Of a DNA stretch of 64,000 bases, positions 1 to 12,055 are shown one piece after another. Position 1 is the stretch's first letter, and each line of letters begins with the position of its first letter. Under the pieces are notes generated by a model, which saw nothing but the letters and a program-made list of their open reading frames with translations, was not told the origin of the DNA and did not search any database. The position numbers were made by a program, and so were the translations under genes. Origin of the DNA: Periplaneta americana (taxonomy: Eukaryota; Arthropoda; Insecta; Blattodea; Blattidae); the NCBI RefSeq assembly GCF_040183065.1, contig NC_091127.1, positions 22,985,891 through 23,049,890 of the forward strand, read 5' to 3'.

Positions 1-20
1 GATAAAACTTTGAAGACATA

Positions 21-745
21 TGGCCGGTTTTTCCGAGTATTGTTAGACAATTTAACTACTGTTAAACTCTAAACAGTTTGTTAATTAATAAAATTGTATA
101 TTTTCAACACCAGTTTGATGTAACAGATTGTTAACAGTTTGTTAATTTTAAATGTAGGATTTCGTGCAGTTAACTCATTTAACAGTTAGTTAAATATGGC
201 CGATGTCTCCACAGCTGTTCGAACAGAAGTTGCGAAATTAATATTTTGCGTCTCTCTGTAGGGAATGTTTAGCATATGACTGGTAATATAACATTTAAAA
301 AATACTTTGGACTGTTTAAATACATCAGTGTTATTTTATTTCTTTCATATTTCGTATCCATAATAGCAATGAGGAAATATAACCTTACTTTGTAATTATT
401 ATTCAGCACGTCACCTACAACTTTCATTTGTCAACTGTTTGTTTATGGAGCGTGGCCTACTATAACTGGTTGTCATTTTATGCAAGTTTCATGACTCACT
501 CTATAATATAGAATTTAAAGATTAATTTTAGCCAATCAAAAATTGTCTTACATGTGTAGAATCATTACCAACTGCTGTTGAGTAGTTAAAATAGTGCTAA
601 CGGACGTTATAGTTAAGTGTTGGCTATCTTAAACAAAATTATGTTGAACAAATGGAAAATACATTAACAAAGCTTTAAAAATAAACAGACTGTTAATTTA
701 ACATTCGTTAAGCAAAATTTAACATCACTTGGACAAACTGGCCGA
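21..745. mobile_element. Non-autonomous TIR element (MITE-like) with TA flanks
   Basis: The ends form an imperfect inverted repeat: the left starts TGGCCGGTTTTTCCGAGT and the right end, read on the minus strand, starts TCGGCCAGTTTGTCCAAGT. A TA dinucleotide lies directly outside each end, as expected for the Tc1/mariner group. The inside is rich in short GTTAAC/TTAACA words close to both ends and has no coding capacity. The superfamily is inferred from the TA flanks only. Confidence 0.55.
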
Positions 746-747
746 TA

Positions 748-1458
748 GACTGATCAGCATTTGTTTGTTTCCTGGGGCCTATTCCACAAAATTATAGACT
801 ATAATGTTGCAAGTAAATTTAGTTATAGCTATTATAAATCATAAAAATTGACAGAGGGAAATAGAAAGAACAAGAGAAAGGAGGACTGAATTAGGCAAAG
901 AAATGAGTATAGAGAGAAAGAAATAGAACAAAAGAAGATGGTGATAGGTTGAAACTCATGGCTGAATTAACTAAAGAAGTGAGTTTTAAAAATGCCGTTA
1001 ATTGTTGAGAACGGAATTAATAAAATAATGATAATAAAATGTAATTGTAAATTCTCTCTCTTTCGAAACCAATACATTCTGCACAGAGAAATACAATTTG
1101 AAGTAAACGTGGAAAACATACTGTGACATTAAGTTTTCCTCATGTTTCACTGTAACTGGAAAATGAGTTTTCCAGTTGTAATGTTTACTAACAGTTATTT
1201 CGCATAAAATGAGACTTTACTTTAAGCCAAAAACTAGTTAGGTCTGCAGTTACTTTTCCACTACAATTTTCTCAAATAAAAATTTATACCCTGCATATTT
1301 TCAGAGTGAACAGATCATGCTATATGTAACAAAAAAGTGCAATACTACATTGGTGGAAAGTTTATAGTTTTCTCCCCAAACGTTCCCTTCCATTCGGTAA
1401 CTATTGCGATTTTTGTCCATATCCATAGAAAATCGAATAAATTATAATTTATCCCTCG
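748..1458. other. AT-rich stretch, no gene recognised
   Basis: No long ORF and no motif I can name. A GGGGCCTATTCCACAAAA segment near 775 resembles the edge of a dispersed repeat, but I found no partner end. Confidence 0.4.
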
Positions 1459-1462
1459 TTAA

Positions 1463-1809
1463 GGGGACACTCAACTATATTTTGGAACTTTTTTCCTATT
1501 AGACCAATCTTTTTCAAATTTGGAGGAAAAGTTTAATATACACATGGAAAGTAACATGCAAAATCTCAGCTCATTAGATCCAATACTTTTCAAAATAAAA
1601 ATTATTTCAATTTTTAATCAATCATTAATTGAAATATCACTTTTAATTATCATTTTTTATTTTTTGGCTTTGTGCATTTGACTGTGACTTCTCAATGAAT
1701 AGGGGAAGAATTCTGCTTATTGATTTAGTTCTGTCACGTAAATTGGTGTAGAAATTTAATTTTTCATTTCTATGACACTTTTTCTCCAATTTTTAAGTTG
1801 AGTGTCCCC
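1463..1809. mobile_element. piggyBac-type MITE with TTAA target duplication
   Basis: The ends are inverted repeats: GGGGACACTCAACT at the left and AGTTGAGTGTCCCC at the right. TTAA flanks both sides (1459-1462 and 1810-1813), the hallmark of piggyBac-like insertion. A paralogous copy of the flanking repeat has a single TTAA at 49846-49849 with no element, which confirms these boundaries. The inside, 347 bp, is non-coding and AT-rich, so it would depend on a transposase from elsewhere. Confidence 0.85.
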
Positions 1810-1813
1810 TTAA

Positions 1814-2516
1814 GTAATTAACTGTCACGTGATTTCCCTCCTTTCTACGACCCTGCGACAAAACCACTTGGACGGACAGTAGATAGCATTTCTGAGTAAT
1901 TTTATCTTTTCGGATCGGACAGAAGTGAAGATTGAATTTACAGTACGTAAGGTGCTCTTTCATGGAGTAGGTACAGAATTATTTCAACATGAGTCACTAG
2001 TCCGAAGGACGAAACTGGTAATTGGGATTAGGCTAGGTACAATAGTCTACAGTGCAATAATATGACTATCGAAATGAACGGCCACCATTTAAAAAAAAAT
2101 ATATTTAAATATCCATATTATAGTTATTTTTCAATTTAACTTCATTCTCTAAATTGTACGCTAATGTGTTGTAGATAGTAGAATATACACTGAATAATTA
2201 ATACGTCCGAATGGATAGCTCAGTTCGTGAGTAAAAACAATTATTGTTAATACAGTACTGTATTTTGATTAAACAAAAACCTATAATGAAAATTATCGAA
2301 CTCAAAATCACGATATTTCTTAGTTTACGTAAATGGATGAACTACTTTTCTTCCCTCCTATACCTAGTAAAGTGATTTGTTTGTATTTTACGCCAGTATC
2401 ATCGAACTCTAGTCGTGGAAGGGGGTAGCAAACGGTGTTTCCGGTTCTCAACCGTTAATCCAAGGTATACTCAGGTCAATATTAGAAATGTTAGTAAAAA
2501 TAAAATGATGTCCCTG
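1814..2516 (+). mobile_element. Partial copy of the mariner-like element at 49455-50531
   Basis: This stretch matches 49850-50531 closely over about 700 bp and ends at the same terminal repeat (TAAAATGATGTCCCTG) followed by TA. The matching left terminal repeat was not found upstream, so the copy is 5'-incomplete. It carries the TTAA MITE at its left edge. No transposase reading frame survives. Confidence 0.7.
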
Positions 2517-2670
2517 TACAAAGACAGACGGGAATTCTCTGTTAACCATTTTATTCAAAACATCGAAAGACTGAAGGGTGCTTTCTCCAGTGCAGAAGAG
2601 AATAAAAATTATAAGATTTATTGAAATTTCTAAATATATCTATATAAAAGACAGTAAATATATAATAGTA

Positions 2671-3190
2671 CATTATGCAACGAGCCTATAATGGTAGTAA
2701 TTAAGACGCTCGCGTCATTATAATCAAGTTTCATACGACTTTTTATGCTCGACCATATTTCTAACTTGAAATTATTCATAAGTATTCATGTTATTATTAT
2801 CTGACTGAGGAGCGGAACTGACCTTGTGCAATACCTCGTAAATTGTGAGATGTGCGCAGACGCGAAAGTATTGATTTTTTTCCGAGAAACAGATGTCGAC
2901 ATTGACCTTGACATTTAAAAACTAGATGACAAATTGAATTTATTTGAATATTATTTACAATTAACGCTAATTATTATAGTAACAGAACTGACTTTATTTC
3001 AAATATAGGTGATTTACTGATTTATTGTTGTCTTTCGATTGCGGATCCGAGAATAATCGATTTGCGCTTTCATAGTGCTACAATGGTATTTTCTGAACTT
3101 TAATGAATAGGTGTACTTTAATGAGGTCCATTAAAGGGCTGCTAACAGGTGTATAATTACTAGATTTCGGCATGGTCGAGCATAAAAATA
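2671..3190. mobile_element. Non-autonomous TIR element, copy 1 (partner near 22.1-22.7 kb)
   Basis: Inverted ends TTTTATGCTCGACCAT (2741) and ATGGTCGAGCATAAAA (ending 3187) bound a core that recurs in reverse orientation at 22110-22576. The similarity continues outside the left end (an ACGAGCCTATAATGG block from about 2671), so the true element is probably larger than the obvious inverted repeat. There is no coding capacity. Confidence 0.6.
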
Positions 3191-3990
3191 CATATTTATT
3201 ATGGTTTAGGTTTTTTATGTTCAACAGAATTTACATACAGGCTATGATTCTTATGACCATGAGTCGGAAAAATATCTAAGAACTGATGAGGTTTGAAGTA
3301 AGGGGAAAAAAGGTAAAAACCTATAAATCCGGTCCCTAGATATGACTCTTTCGTAATAAAAGTCGCAACCATTGAACAGCTGTAACTAAACTTGGATTGG
3401 TATGCTGAGGAGTACAATGAACACGGAAAGATGACCCGAGAACCTTATCTATGCGAGCCCAAATGGGAGTTATCAGAGCTGATAGCATATTACCGGAACA
3501 AGGGGCGACAGTGAGATATGCGGTCAGGTAAGGGCCGGTCACATGATCCAGATAGCTGCAATACAACGCGCCATTAGCCGTCCCATCAGATCGCGGATGC
3601 GGGTGCTGCCTATAAATCAGGCGCAACTGCCGTCGCGTCGTCAAGCTCGCCACAATTACAGCAAATAATCTGCCTTCATGCAGGTGTCAAATGTGCACTG
3701 TCACGAGAAGAGGTCTTGCGAAAGCCTTCATGACTACAGTGATGATAACAATAATGATCGCTCCCCACATAGATAGCGGGAACACCTCGCTGGACTTAAT
3801 ATTGCTTATTGGAATCTGTGAAATCAGAGCTATGTAAAGTTACTAATACCAAAATATTAATATAAATTGCTTGATTAAAACTTACCAATTTGCTGAATTT
3901 ACTACACTGCTAATAACCAGCTAACACTCACCTGAAACGAAGAAATAATGTGTCAGGTATATGTTTTGCAAGTTACAATAATTAAATAAA
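3191..3990. other. Unassigned stretch with a GC-richer island (about 3330-3700)
   Basis: The 3330-3700 part is clearly richer in G+C than its surroundings and holds a 105-codon minus-strand ORF (3336-3653). The predicted peptide matches no family I recognise and has no obvious domain or signal peptide. It may be part of a repeat or a decayed single-copy sequence. Confidence 0.25.
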
Positions 3991-5430
3991 TACATACATA
4001 ACTAAATAAATACACCAGTAAATAAGTAAATAGGTAAATAAGTAAACAAATAAATAAATACATAACTAATAAACGCATATATATAGTAAATAAATGAGTA
4101 AATAAATCAATAAGTAAATAAATAAAAAATAAATAAAGAAATAAAAAATAAATAAGAAAATAAATACAACAGTAAATAACTAAAAGATAAATAAATAAAC
4201 AAATAACTAAATAAATACATAACTAAATAAACACATAAATAAATGAATAAATGAGTACATCAATCAATAAGAAAATAAGCAAATAAATACATAACGAAAT
4301 AAATAAATAAATAAATAAGAAAATAAATAATTGATTAAATAAAATATAAGTTAAAAAATGAGTAAATAAATAACTAAATAAATAAATAAAATAAATACAT
4401 CAGTAAATAAGTAAACAAATAACTAAATAACTACGTAACTAAATAAACACATAAATAAATGAGTACATAAATCAATAAGAAAATAAGCAAATAAATACAT
4501 AACGAAATAAATAAATAAGAAAATAAATAATTGATTAAATAAAATGTAAGTAAATAAATGAGTAAATAAATAAATAAAAGAGTAGATAAATAAATAAATA
4601 AATAAATAATTGATTAAATAAAATGTAAGTAAATAAATGAGTAAATAAATAAATAAAAGAGTAGATAAATAAATAAATAAATAAAGTAAATACATCAGTA
4701 AATAAGTAAACAGATAAATAAATAAACAAATAACTAAATAAATACACAACTAAATACGTACATAAGTAAATCAATGAATCAAAGAGTAAATAAACAAATA
4801 CATAAATAGGAAAATAAATAAATGATTAAATAAAAGATAAGTTAATAAGTAAATAAATAAATGTGTAAATAAATAAATAAATGAGTAAATAGATAAAATA
4901 ATAAATAAATGTGTAAATAAATAAATAAGAAAATAAATATATCAGTAAATAAGTAAATAGAAAAAATAAATAAGCAAATAACTAAATAAATACATAACTA
5001 AATAAATAAGTAAAAAAATAAATCAATCAATAAATGAGTAAATAACAAATAAATAAATGATTAAATAAAATATAAGTAAATAAATACATAGAGTAAATAA
5101 ATAAATTAGTAAATAAATAAAAAAGAAATAAGAAAATAATCAAATAAGAAATAAGAAAATAAACAAAAAATAATAAATAAACAAATACATATATAAATAC
5201 ACAAAAATAAATTAATAAAGAAGTAAATGAATATATAAATTATTAAATAAAAATAAGTAATTAAATAAAACAGAAAATAAATAAATAATGACAAAAATAA
5301 GTGAATAAACAAATACACAAATAAATACCTAAGTAAATTAATAATTGACTAAATAGATACCTAGATTAATAAATATAGAAGTAAAGAAAGAAATAAATAC
5401 ATAAATAAATAACTAAATAAATAAATCTTA
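3985..5430. repeat. Long degenerate AAAT-type tetranucleotide field
   Basis: About 1.4 kb made almost wholly of AAATA/TAAA words with scattered substitutions. Reading frames through it encode only Leu/Ile/Tyr/Phe-rich low-complexity peptides and are not genes. Several sub-blocks of about 70 bp repeat at a higher order (compare 4540-4600 with 4610-4670), suggesting local duplication after the simple repeat formed. Confidence 0.9.
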
Positions 5431-6440
5431 TAGCCTCTACGCGCGATGTAAGTGAAACTTCTCAGCCTAAGTTGTAAACATACAGAAATTTTTTTTTAAA
5501 TATTTGTGCAATAAGAGGTGATAAAATAGTGTTAACTAGGTTAAATGTTATAATTTTATACTCAGTGCCCTACAGAATTTAAAAATGAAGCAATTGGTTT
5601 ATCATAGCTAAGTTGTTGTTAGCCTATTGTCCGAAGACAGGTCGGAAGCTAGTGACAGTAACAAGGCATCACCCATGAGGCAACTAAGCCAGGAGATAAT
5701 ACCAGTTAAGATATGAAAACTATACTGTGTAACTATTCCATATATGTAATTGTCACTTTTATTTCGTTTAAAGTAAATCATAAATATTAAGTCCCCAAAG
5801 TAACATTGAAATTAATTTTCAACTCCAAGAAAAGTTCAATCCGATAACCATTGATGAGAAATTATTTTCCACGAAAAAATCTGAACCGGAATACTAGTTG
5901 TACGAGTTTCAAAGCGTATATGCATTACTAAATTACAAAGTAAATTATGTATTTCCTTTTGATATTAACGTTTCATTTCTGAGAGCAATGTTGTTTCAAA
6001 TTTCTATTTCCAATCACGTAGATTTCCCGCTGTACGGTCACCACTAGAATATTTACTTTCTAAATAACGAATTGGTTCTATAATCAGATTGCTGCAGACA
6101 ATATGACAGTACAGAAATCGTATCCATTTGTTAATTTTAATCAACAGGAAATACGTCGGGAACCATACAATTATATTAATGGCCTCGGAGACCCACACAA
6201 CAATACTATACAAACGAATCTGTTATTTTTGGCTTGAAACCAAATTTAAAAATGTAATTTTCTGTGTAAAACTTTAAAAAATGTATTACTTCCAGAGACA
6301 AAATAAAAACACACATCCATTCGAAACTAATTTCTATCGACCTCAAATTATACTAGGTATAATACACTTCAATGTTCACTGCCATACATAAACAAATAAG
6401 AATACAATATAAAATCTTATGCAACTCCATTCGGCATTAA
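5431..6440. other. AT-rich stretch with one dispersed repeat fragment
   Basis: About 5612-5702 resembles 19361-19475: both have GTTGTTG, then TGTCCGAAGACAGGT, then an ACTCATGAG/ACCCATGAG core and AACTAAGCCAG. This looks like a short dispersed, possibly SINE-like repeat. The rest holds only short, unrecognised ORFs. Confidence 0.45.
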
Positions 6441-7455
6441 CGTACAGCAGAGTTCGTATAGGTCAATTTCTGACAAATGCGTTTCCAATTCACTGTGGGC
6501 TAAAGCAAGGAGATGCACTATCACCTTTACTTTTTAACTTTGCTCTAGAGTATGCCATTAGGAAAGTCCAGGATAACAGAGAGGGTTTGGAATTGAACGG
6601 GTTACATCAGTTTCTTGTCTATGCGGATGACGTGAATATATCAGGAGAAAATCCACAAACGATTAGGGAAAACACAGGAATTTTACTGGAAGCAAGTAAA
6701 GAGATAGGTTTGGAAGTAAATTCCGAAAAGCCAAAGTATATGATTATGTCTCGTGTCGAGAATATTGTACGAAATGGAAATATAAAAATTGGAAATTTAT
6801 CCTTTGAAGAAGTGGAAAAATTCAAATACCTTGGAGCAACAGCAACAAATATAATGATACTCGGGAGGAAATTAAACACAGAATAAATATGGGAAATGCC
6901 TGTTATTATTCGGTTGAGAAGCTTTTATCATCCAGTCTGTTGTCAAAAAATCTGAAAGTTAGAATTTATAAAACAGTTATATTACCGGTTGTTTTTTATG
7001 GTTGTGAAACTTGGACTCTCTCTTTGAGAGAGGAACATAGGTTAAGACTGTTTGAGAATAAGGTGCTTAGGAAAATATTTGGGGCTAAGAGGTATGAAGT
7101 TACAGGAGAATGGAGAAAGTTACACAACACAGAACTGCACGCATTGTATTCTTCACCTGACATAATTAAGAAAATTAAATCCAGACGTTTGAGATGGGCA
7201 GGGCATGTAGCACGTTCGCATGGGCGAACCCAGAAATGCATACAGAGTGTTAGTTGGGAGGCCGGAAGGAAAAAGACCTTTGGGGAGGCCGAGACGTAGA
7301 TGGAAGGATACTATTAAAATGGATCTGAGATAGGTAGGATATGATTGTGGAGACTGGATTAATCTTGTTCAGGATAGGGACCGATGGTGGGCTTATGTGA
7401 GGTCGGCAATGAACCTCCGGGTTCCTTAAAAGCCGTAAGTAACTTATGGTTCATC
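6441..7455 (+). mobile_element. RTE-like LINE, 5'-truncated, broken RT ORF
   Basis: This is the C-terminal half of a non-LTR retrotransposon reverse transcriptase. The first readable part (6419-6886) has the [14 protein letters not shown] and YADDVN motifs, which is RT with one catalytic aspartate pair (YADD). A second frame (6889-7299) carries the thumb-like region, with [16 protein letters not shown] and [12 protein letters not shown] deletion near 6857 removes the INDTR stretch seen in the copy at 20254-21653 and breaks the frame; a second break lies near 7215. The 3' end is GGTTCCTTAAAAGCC followed by a short GTAAGTAA tail, as in the other copies. A non-functional, older copy. Confidence 0.88.
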
Positions 7456-7512
7456 TTTATAAATAAATATTTGGTTGTATTGTAATAGTTTCAAATACTT
7501 TTATTATAATTA

Positions 7513-8484
7513 CTAGCCGTACCCGTGCGCTCCGCTGCACCCGTTAGAAATAAATACAAAGTAATTACATAATTAAAATAGGACATTTGATCCAGGGAAC
7601 ATTCGTGTTTGATAGAAGAATAAATCGTTTATTATGTTACTTAATTTAAATTGTATTAAACAAATTAAATGGGATCATTTTGATCCAGAGACCACTCATT
7701 TGGTCATAAAAATTATTTTAGGAAATACAGGAAACGAATGTACAGAATAACCTATCAAGTTTTCTGTGTATAAGAAGCTATTTTAATCTTACCTGTCCTC
7801 GATTCACTCAGAAGTTACTGTAATAACATACAGCATTATGTTCATCTAGAGAAACTACACTTTCCAATGGTGAATTAATAATTAATTATACAAATCGGTA
7901 ATTTAGCTTCCGATATTACTTCATACAAACATAGAAACATTTTCTGTAGGCTATGTTTCATAGCTTTCGATTGTTGTTGTCCAAGGCCCCTTATAGACGA
8001 AGTCATTTGTTTTTTATTTCATTACATCGCCTTAGATGGCGTTGTTATTGTAATTTTGAAACTCATTTATCTCATTAAATATCAGTCCTATCAAAATTTT
8101 GCATAGAGTAAAACTTATCGGATATTATTTTTAAAGAAACTTTTGTTATGTAATATTTTTCATGAAAATTAATAATGAGATATTTCCATTTATTTAATTC
8201 AGGCCCCTTTATAACCCCCTTTTGAATAAAACATTTTGAATGCCATATAGCCTAAATTCTAAGTTACAACGAACTTAATTTATATTACAATTTTCATATA
8301 AATCGGTTCAGCCATTATCGCGTGAAAAGGTAACAAACATCCTGACAGACAGAATACAAACAAAAATTTCAAAAAAGCGATTTTCGGTTTCAGGGCGCTT
8401 AATTATATATGTTAGAACCAATTATTTTTGGAAAATCGAAAATTACCGGAAAACTTTCGGCTACAGATTTATTATTAGTATAGA
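7513..8484 (-). mobile_element. Non-autonomous Helitron, copy 1
   Basis: Read on the minus strand it begins TCTATACTAATAATAAATC and ends GTGCAGCGGAGCGCAC, a short spacer and CTAG, next to an A/T dinucleotide. A TC start, a 3' hairpin and a CTRR end are the marks of rolling-circle Helitrons. It is about 972 bp and nearly collinear with the copy at 45656-46638. It has no Rep/helicase gene, so it would need an autonomous relative. The base just outside the 5' end does not fit the usual A-T target, perhaps through later mutation. Confidence 0.8.
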
Positions 8485-9329
8485 CATGAAAATCGTTATT
8501 TAAGATGCGATATGAATGTTAAAATATTATATACTGACAAAATCCGACCAGTAGTTTAGGTGAAATTACTGTACATACACGGAGACATGTCGAGCTCTAA
8601 ACCACCTCTGCGGTATCAGGATGATGCTGAAAACGCGCATTTCCGCAAACATGTGGGAATCGATTTTGCAGATTTACAATATTTCCTCTAATAGAAAATA
8701 CCAGAACAAAAGCTGGCAAAAGAAGAGCTTCATTTAAACCACAAATAGTATTTACAATACACTACGATGGAAAATATTTCCTTATATTGGTTTAATATTT
8801 TTGTGTATTTTAGTTTGAGCAAATATTTCTATCGCTACCGTTTTTTGCACAGTATAAAAATAATAATCAGTACTCTACTAGTGACATGTTTGTATCTGTG
8901 GAGAGTTTCTCTCTGCACAAAACGACATTTACAACAAGCCATCAATAATTTAATTTCCCACTTTAACCCAGCTGGCTTCAATACTATGGATCGCGCGAGT
9001 CAACCGATCAGAAACCACGCCCACGACAGGTCAGGATATTATACAGGCGGAAACAATTGAAAGTTCACATGACGATCAGAGTCGTTGCTAGGATACTGAC
9101 AGTTGCTTATGCATCGCTGTGTGATTGTTTTTGTTTGGGTAAAACGATAACAGAAAATCGTATGTGCGTCTTCAGTCTGGTTAAAGAATTTGGTCTATGT
9201 GCAGAAAGCCTAGTCAAAAGTGGCCAGTTTCTGAAAATGAAAAATAACAGGGAGCTCCTTTTTCTACTGAAATTGCCTTATGAATAAGATTGTTAATTAT
9301 CGGTCAAATTTAGTAAAGGACGCTATGTA
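8485..9329. other. Unassigned stretch
   Basis: Two short plus-strand ORFs (8767-9060, 97 codons; 9057-9287, 76 codons) overlap by four bases. Neither resembles a known family, and I treat them as chance ORFs. Nothing else was recognised. Confidence 0.3.
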
Positions 9330-10084
9330 CAAATTCTTTCATAAGTAACGAGTCTATCGAAAAATTTACAGTAAAACCTCGATAAGACGCGCCCGCTTAT
9401 TACGCTATCCCGTGTAATACGCTTTTTTTTGTCCGGTCCCTGCACATTTCATATATAACGCCTTTATAAAATGCCCCGTTTGTTGCGCTCAAGTCCCGCA
9501 TAATACGCTGTTTTTTGTGGAATATTTTCGATGTAATTTTCAGCAATGTATTGTCATTGCAAGTTATCTTGAACCTTACATCCCCTAAGTCTGTCTTTGG
9601 AACTGCTCGGTACGGCATGTACTCATCAACGTAACGGCACGGCAAGGATGCCCCTCCCTCGGGTAACGTGACTCTTTTCAGAAAACGTTGGTTATTTTAC
9701 CTTACGGCTCTCTACTATAAAAGAACTTGGTTCAATAAGACATCATCTTCTATCGATACTCCGGTTTTGAGAGGAGAACATAGTTTCGTAGCAAGCTTTA
9801 ATTAACCTGTAATGAGTAAGTATTTAAATATAATCGTGTGTACACTCCTCTCTCATCCGGGCTGGGGACCGGCAATGAAGGAGTTACTACAGCTACTTCT
9901 GTACATTATATAGACCTGCATGACTTAACACCTACAGCTGATATGTACATATTCTTATAACAATATTTTACAGGCTTATTATTTGAATATACATTAATTT
10001 ACAATTATACACAATCCATATCCCTATCATTGCTACCATCATCGCTTGTTCCTAAATTAATTATTTCGCCAATGGCATCATCCG

Positions 10085-10202
10085 TTCGGAATTATCTTCT
10101 TAATCGTAGGTACTACTTTCTGAACGAGATAGAATTCTTCGATTGTATCCCGAATGACATGTTGATCGAAGTCGTCTACTTCAAATTTACACAAGTCTAA
10201 TT
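10085..10202 (-). pseudogene. Candidate exon-2 remnant of the same gene
   Basis: After a pyrimidine-rich stretch ending CAG, the minus strand reads LDLCKFEVDDFDQHVIRDTI, then EEFYLVQKVVPTIKKI, then a stop soon after. This DDFD..VIR..IEEFY..KK.VPT..K pattern is what I expect to follow exon 1 in this protein family. With the splice sites as I read them the two frames do not join in phase, so I call it a decayed copy. The intron would be about 130 bp. Confidence 0.4.
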
Positions 10203-10333
10203 CTGGAATGAAATAATATGTTTAGTAGAACTATAAGAAAATAATAACGTGCAACAGTAATGCATTATGTCGCTCTCAATACACACACTATTGTACATAT
10301 CTATTATAGCAATAATAACTAAACATTACATAC

Positions 10334-10770
10334 CTATTCTTTCCCGGAGTAGTGTGAGGTTCATTCGGTTGTAATGCAATATTATTCTTAATTCTCTTCA
10401 CGGAACTAATACTTTTGCCAGAGTATTTAGCCGCTCTCTCATATTCCTTATCAAGAGGTTCCAGTAAATATTTGTTTAATTTTTCCTCCTCGCAACACTT
10501 AATTATATTTGCGATAATTTCTCTTTCTCCGCTGTGGATAACAGCGTTACTTTTTCTCCGCGGTGGTGTGATTTCACCATAATTACTACCCTGTGGTTGT
10601 TGCTCCATGTTAACACTACTGGTACGCAGTGAAGGAAATAGTTCTATGTTTCTTGACAAGAGATTATGATGCAGAGCATGCGCAAACAACTCAGTTGGCT
10701 CCACCCGCGTTACGCGCTTCCTTCCCTCTACCCCTCTGTCCCCGCTCAGAAGGTTCAAGATAACTTGCAA
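10334..10770 (-). pseudogene. Exon-1 remnant of a transposase-derived gene
   Basis: A likely start at the Met near 10608 opens MEQQPQGSNYGE, followed by RRKSNAVIHSGEREIIANII and YERAAKYSGKSISSVKRIKN. This pattern is familiar from the N-terminal helix-turn-helix of many insect uncharacterised, transposase-derived proteins. On the minus strand the exon ends at ..AATAG followed by GTATGT, a good splice donor at 10333. The family assignment is from memory. The upstream part of the 160-codon ORF is probably not coding. Confidence 0.45.
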
Positions 10771-12055
10771 TGACAGTACTGTAACAGCAATGAAACATTT
10801 TGGTCACTGAACTCACTGGTGCCATTAACCTGAAAAGTATTGGTATTCGACCCTATACCCACACATTTATACCTTCATACTTCATACCTTAGTATACCCC
10901 ACCCTCTTGTTACGCTCTCTTATTCGACTCCTTACCTGCGCGCTTAAAGCCTACATACAGTTACAATACCTCACCCTCTTTTTAAACCCTCTCTCTCAAA
11001 CAGCATTCCTCACTCGGCCGTAATAAAATTCTGGAAATTTTTGCTGGGCAGTTTGTTGTCCTTTATTGTATTGAAGTGTCTGTGAATGTGATTACAATGA
11101 GTTACAAAGCGCTTTCTGTGTCGAAAAAATTGGAAATCTTACAAAAGTACGATGAGACCAGTAGGCTACTCTTACTCAGAAACAACTCTCTGATGCATTA
11201 GGAATCCCATCATCGATATTAAGAATGATAATAAAAAATCGCGACTCAATCACTACAGTTGCGACATCGTCGGGAGGATGTAATCGCAGGAAACTGAAGT
11301 GTGGTAAATATGAGGACTTGGAGAACACGCACACGGCAAACAACTATAAATGACTTTTTTCCGAAATAATTAAGTACAGTACATATTGTAAATGTCTTTG
11401 ACGTACAGTACAGTAATTACACAATGGAGCAATACTGTAAAACCTTTCATGAATCATGTATTTCAATAAAGAAAAATGCTAATAGATACTGTATATAAGT
11501 CAAAATTACTATACCCACCTAATATGCGGTACCGGTTAATACGGTGTTTACACCCGGTCCCTTGAACAACGTCTTATCGGGGTTTTTCTGTATTATGGAT
11601 AAGTTTTTGAAATGATGTTCATCCTCACGAGAAAGAAACATTCCCAGTGCCGTACAGTCGATTTGAAAACAAACACCCCCCTCTCCCCCCCCCCGCGCCG
11701 CCAGAGAAAGCTACTTATCCATGTGTAATGTGCATTTGATACAATCTTAAAATGACCTGGAGCATGGCCTCCTATACGCCAACGATAATGCCACACGGCC
11801 ATGCCTATACACATTGTTGTGATATTCTGGAATGATAAAATGCCACGCAGCCGCTTAACGTTATTGCAGAAGAGAAAAATTACAGCCCGTTTTGAACTCG
11901 GAAACAGTGCCGCTCAAATTAAGCGTTTATTTCGTAGACGAAGTATTTCCAGGCAGGTGGATCGATCGCACAGGCCCAATCCGTTGGCCTCCGCGATCAC
12001 CTGATTTGACTCCCCTGGACTCATTTTTCTGGGGATTCATCAAGGATCGTGTCTA

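Larger units (their letters stand above)
9810..10823 (-). mobile_element. Possible insertion inside the Tigger element
   Basis: The 9-bp word ATTAACCTG occurs on both sides (9801-9809 and 10824-10832) and may be a target duplication. The enclosed 1014 bp carries the two-exon remnant described separately and has no clear terminal inverted repeats. A 25-bp match in inverted orientation between about 9553-9577 and 10751-10775 shows the history is more complex. The boundaries are a hypothesis. Confidence 0.35.
9369..11590 (+). mobile_element. pogo/Tigger DNA transposon, degenerate
   Basis: The ends are CAGTAAAACCTCGATAAGAC (left) and GTCTTATCGGGGTTTTTCTG (right), a typical pogo-like inverted repeat, with TA on both sides (9367-9368 and 11591-11592). 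From 11099 the plus strand encodes a CENP-B-like helix-turn-helix start (LSVSKKLEILQKYDE, then, in another frame, LGIPSSILRMIIKNRD). The remaining transposase, including the DDD catalytic core, is missing before the right end. A 1-kb block with its own minus-strand coding remnant sits upstream of this N-terminus. It inserted into the terminal repeat of the surrounding mariner-like element. Confidence 0.78.

Noticed and set aside
4423-5318. Minus-strand frames of 70-108 codons encoding Tyr/Leu/Ile/Phe-rich 'membrane' peptides
   Set aside because: They are translations of the AAAT-type simple repeat; no gene.
10288-10770. Intact 160-codon host gene
   Set aside because: Only the part after the inner Met resembles protein; the exon pieces do not join in frame and lie inside a transposon.
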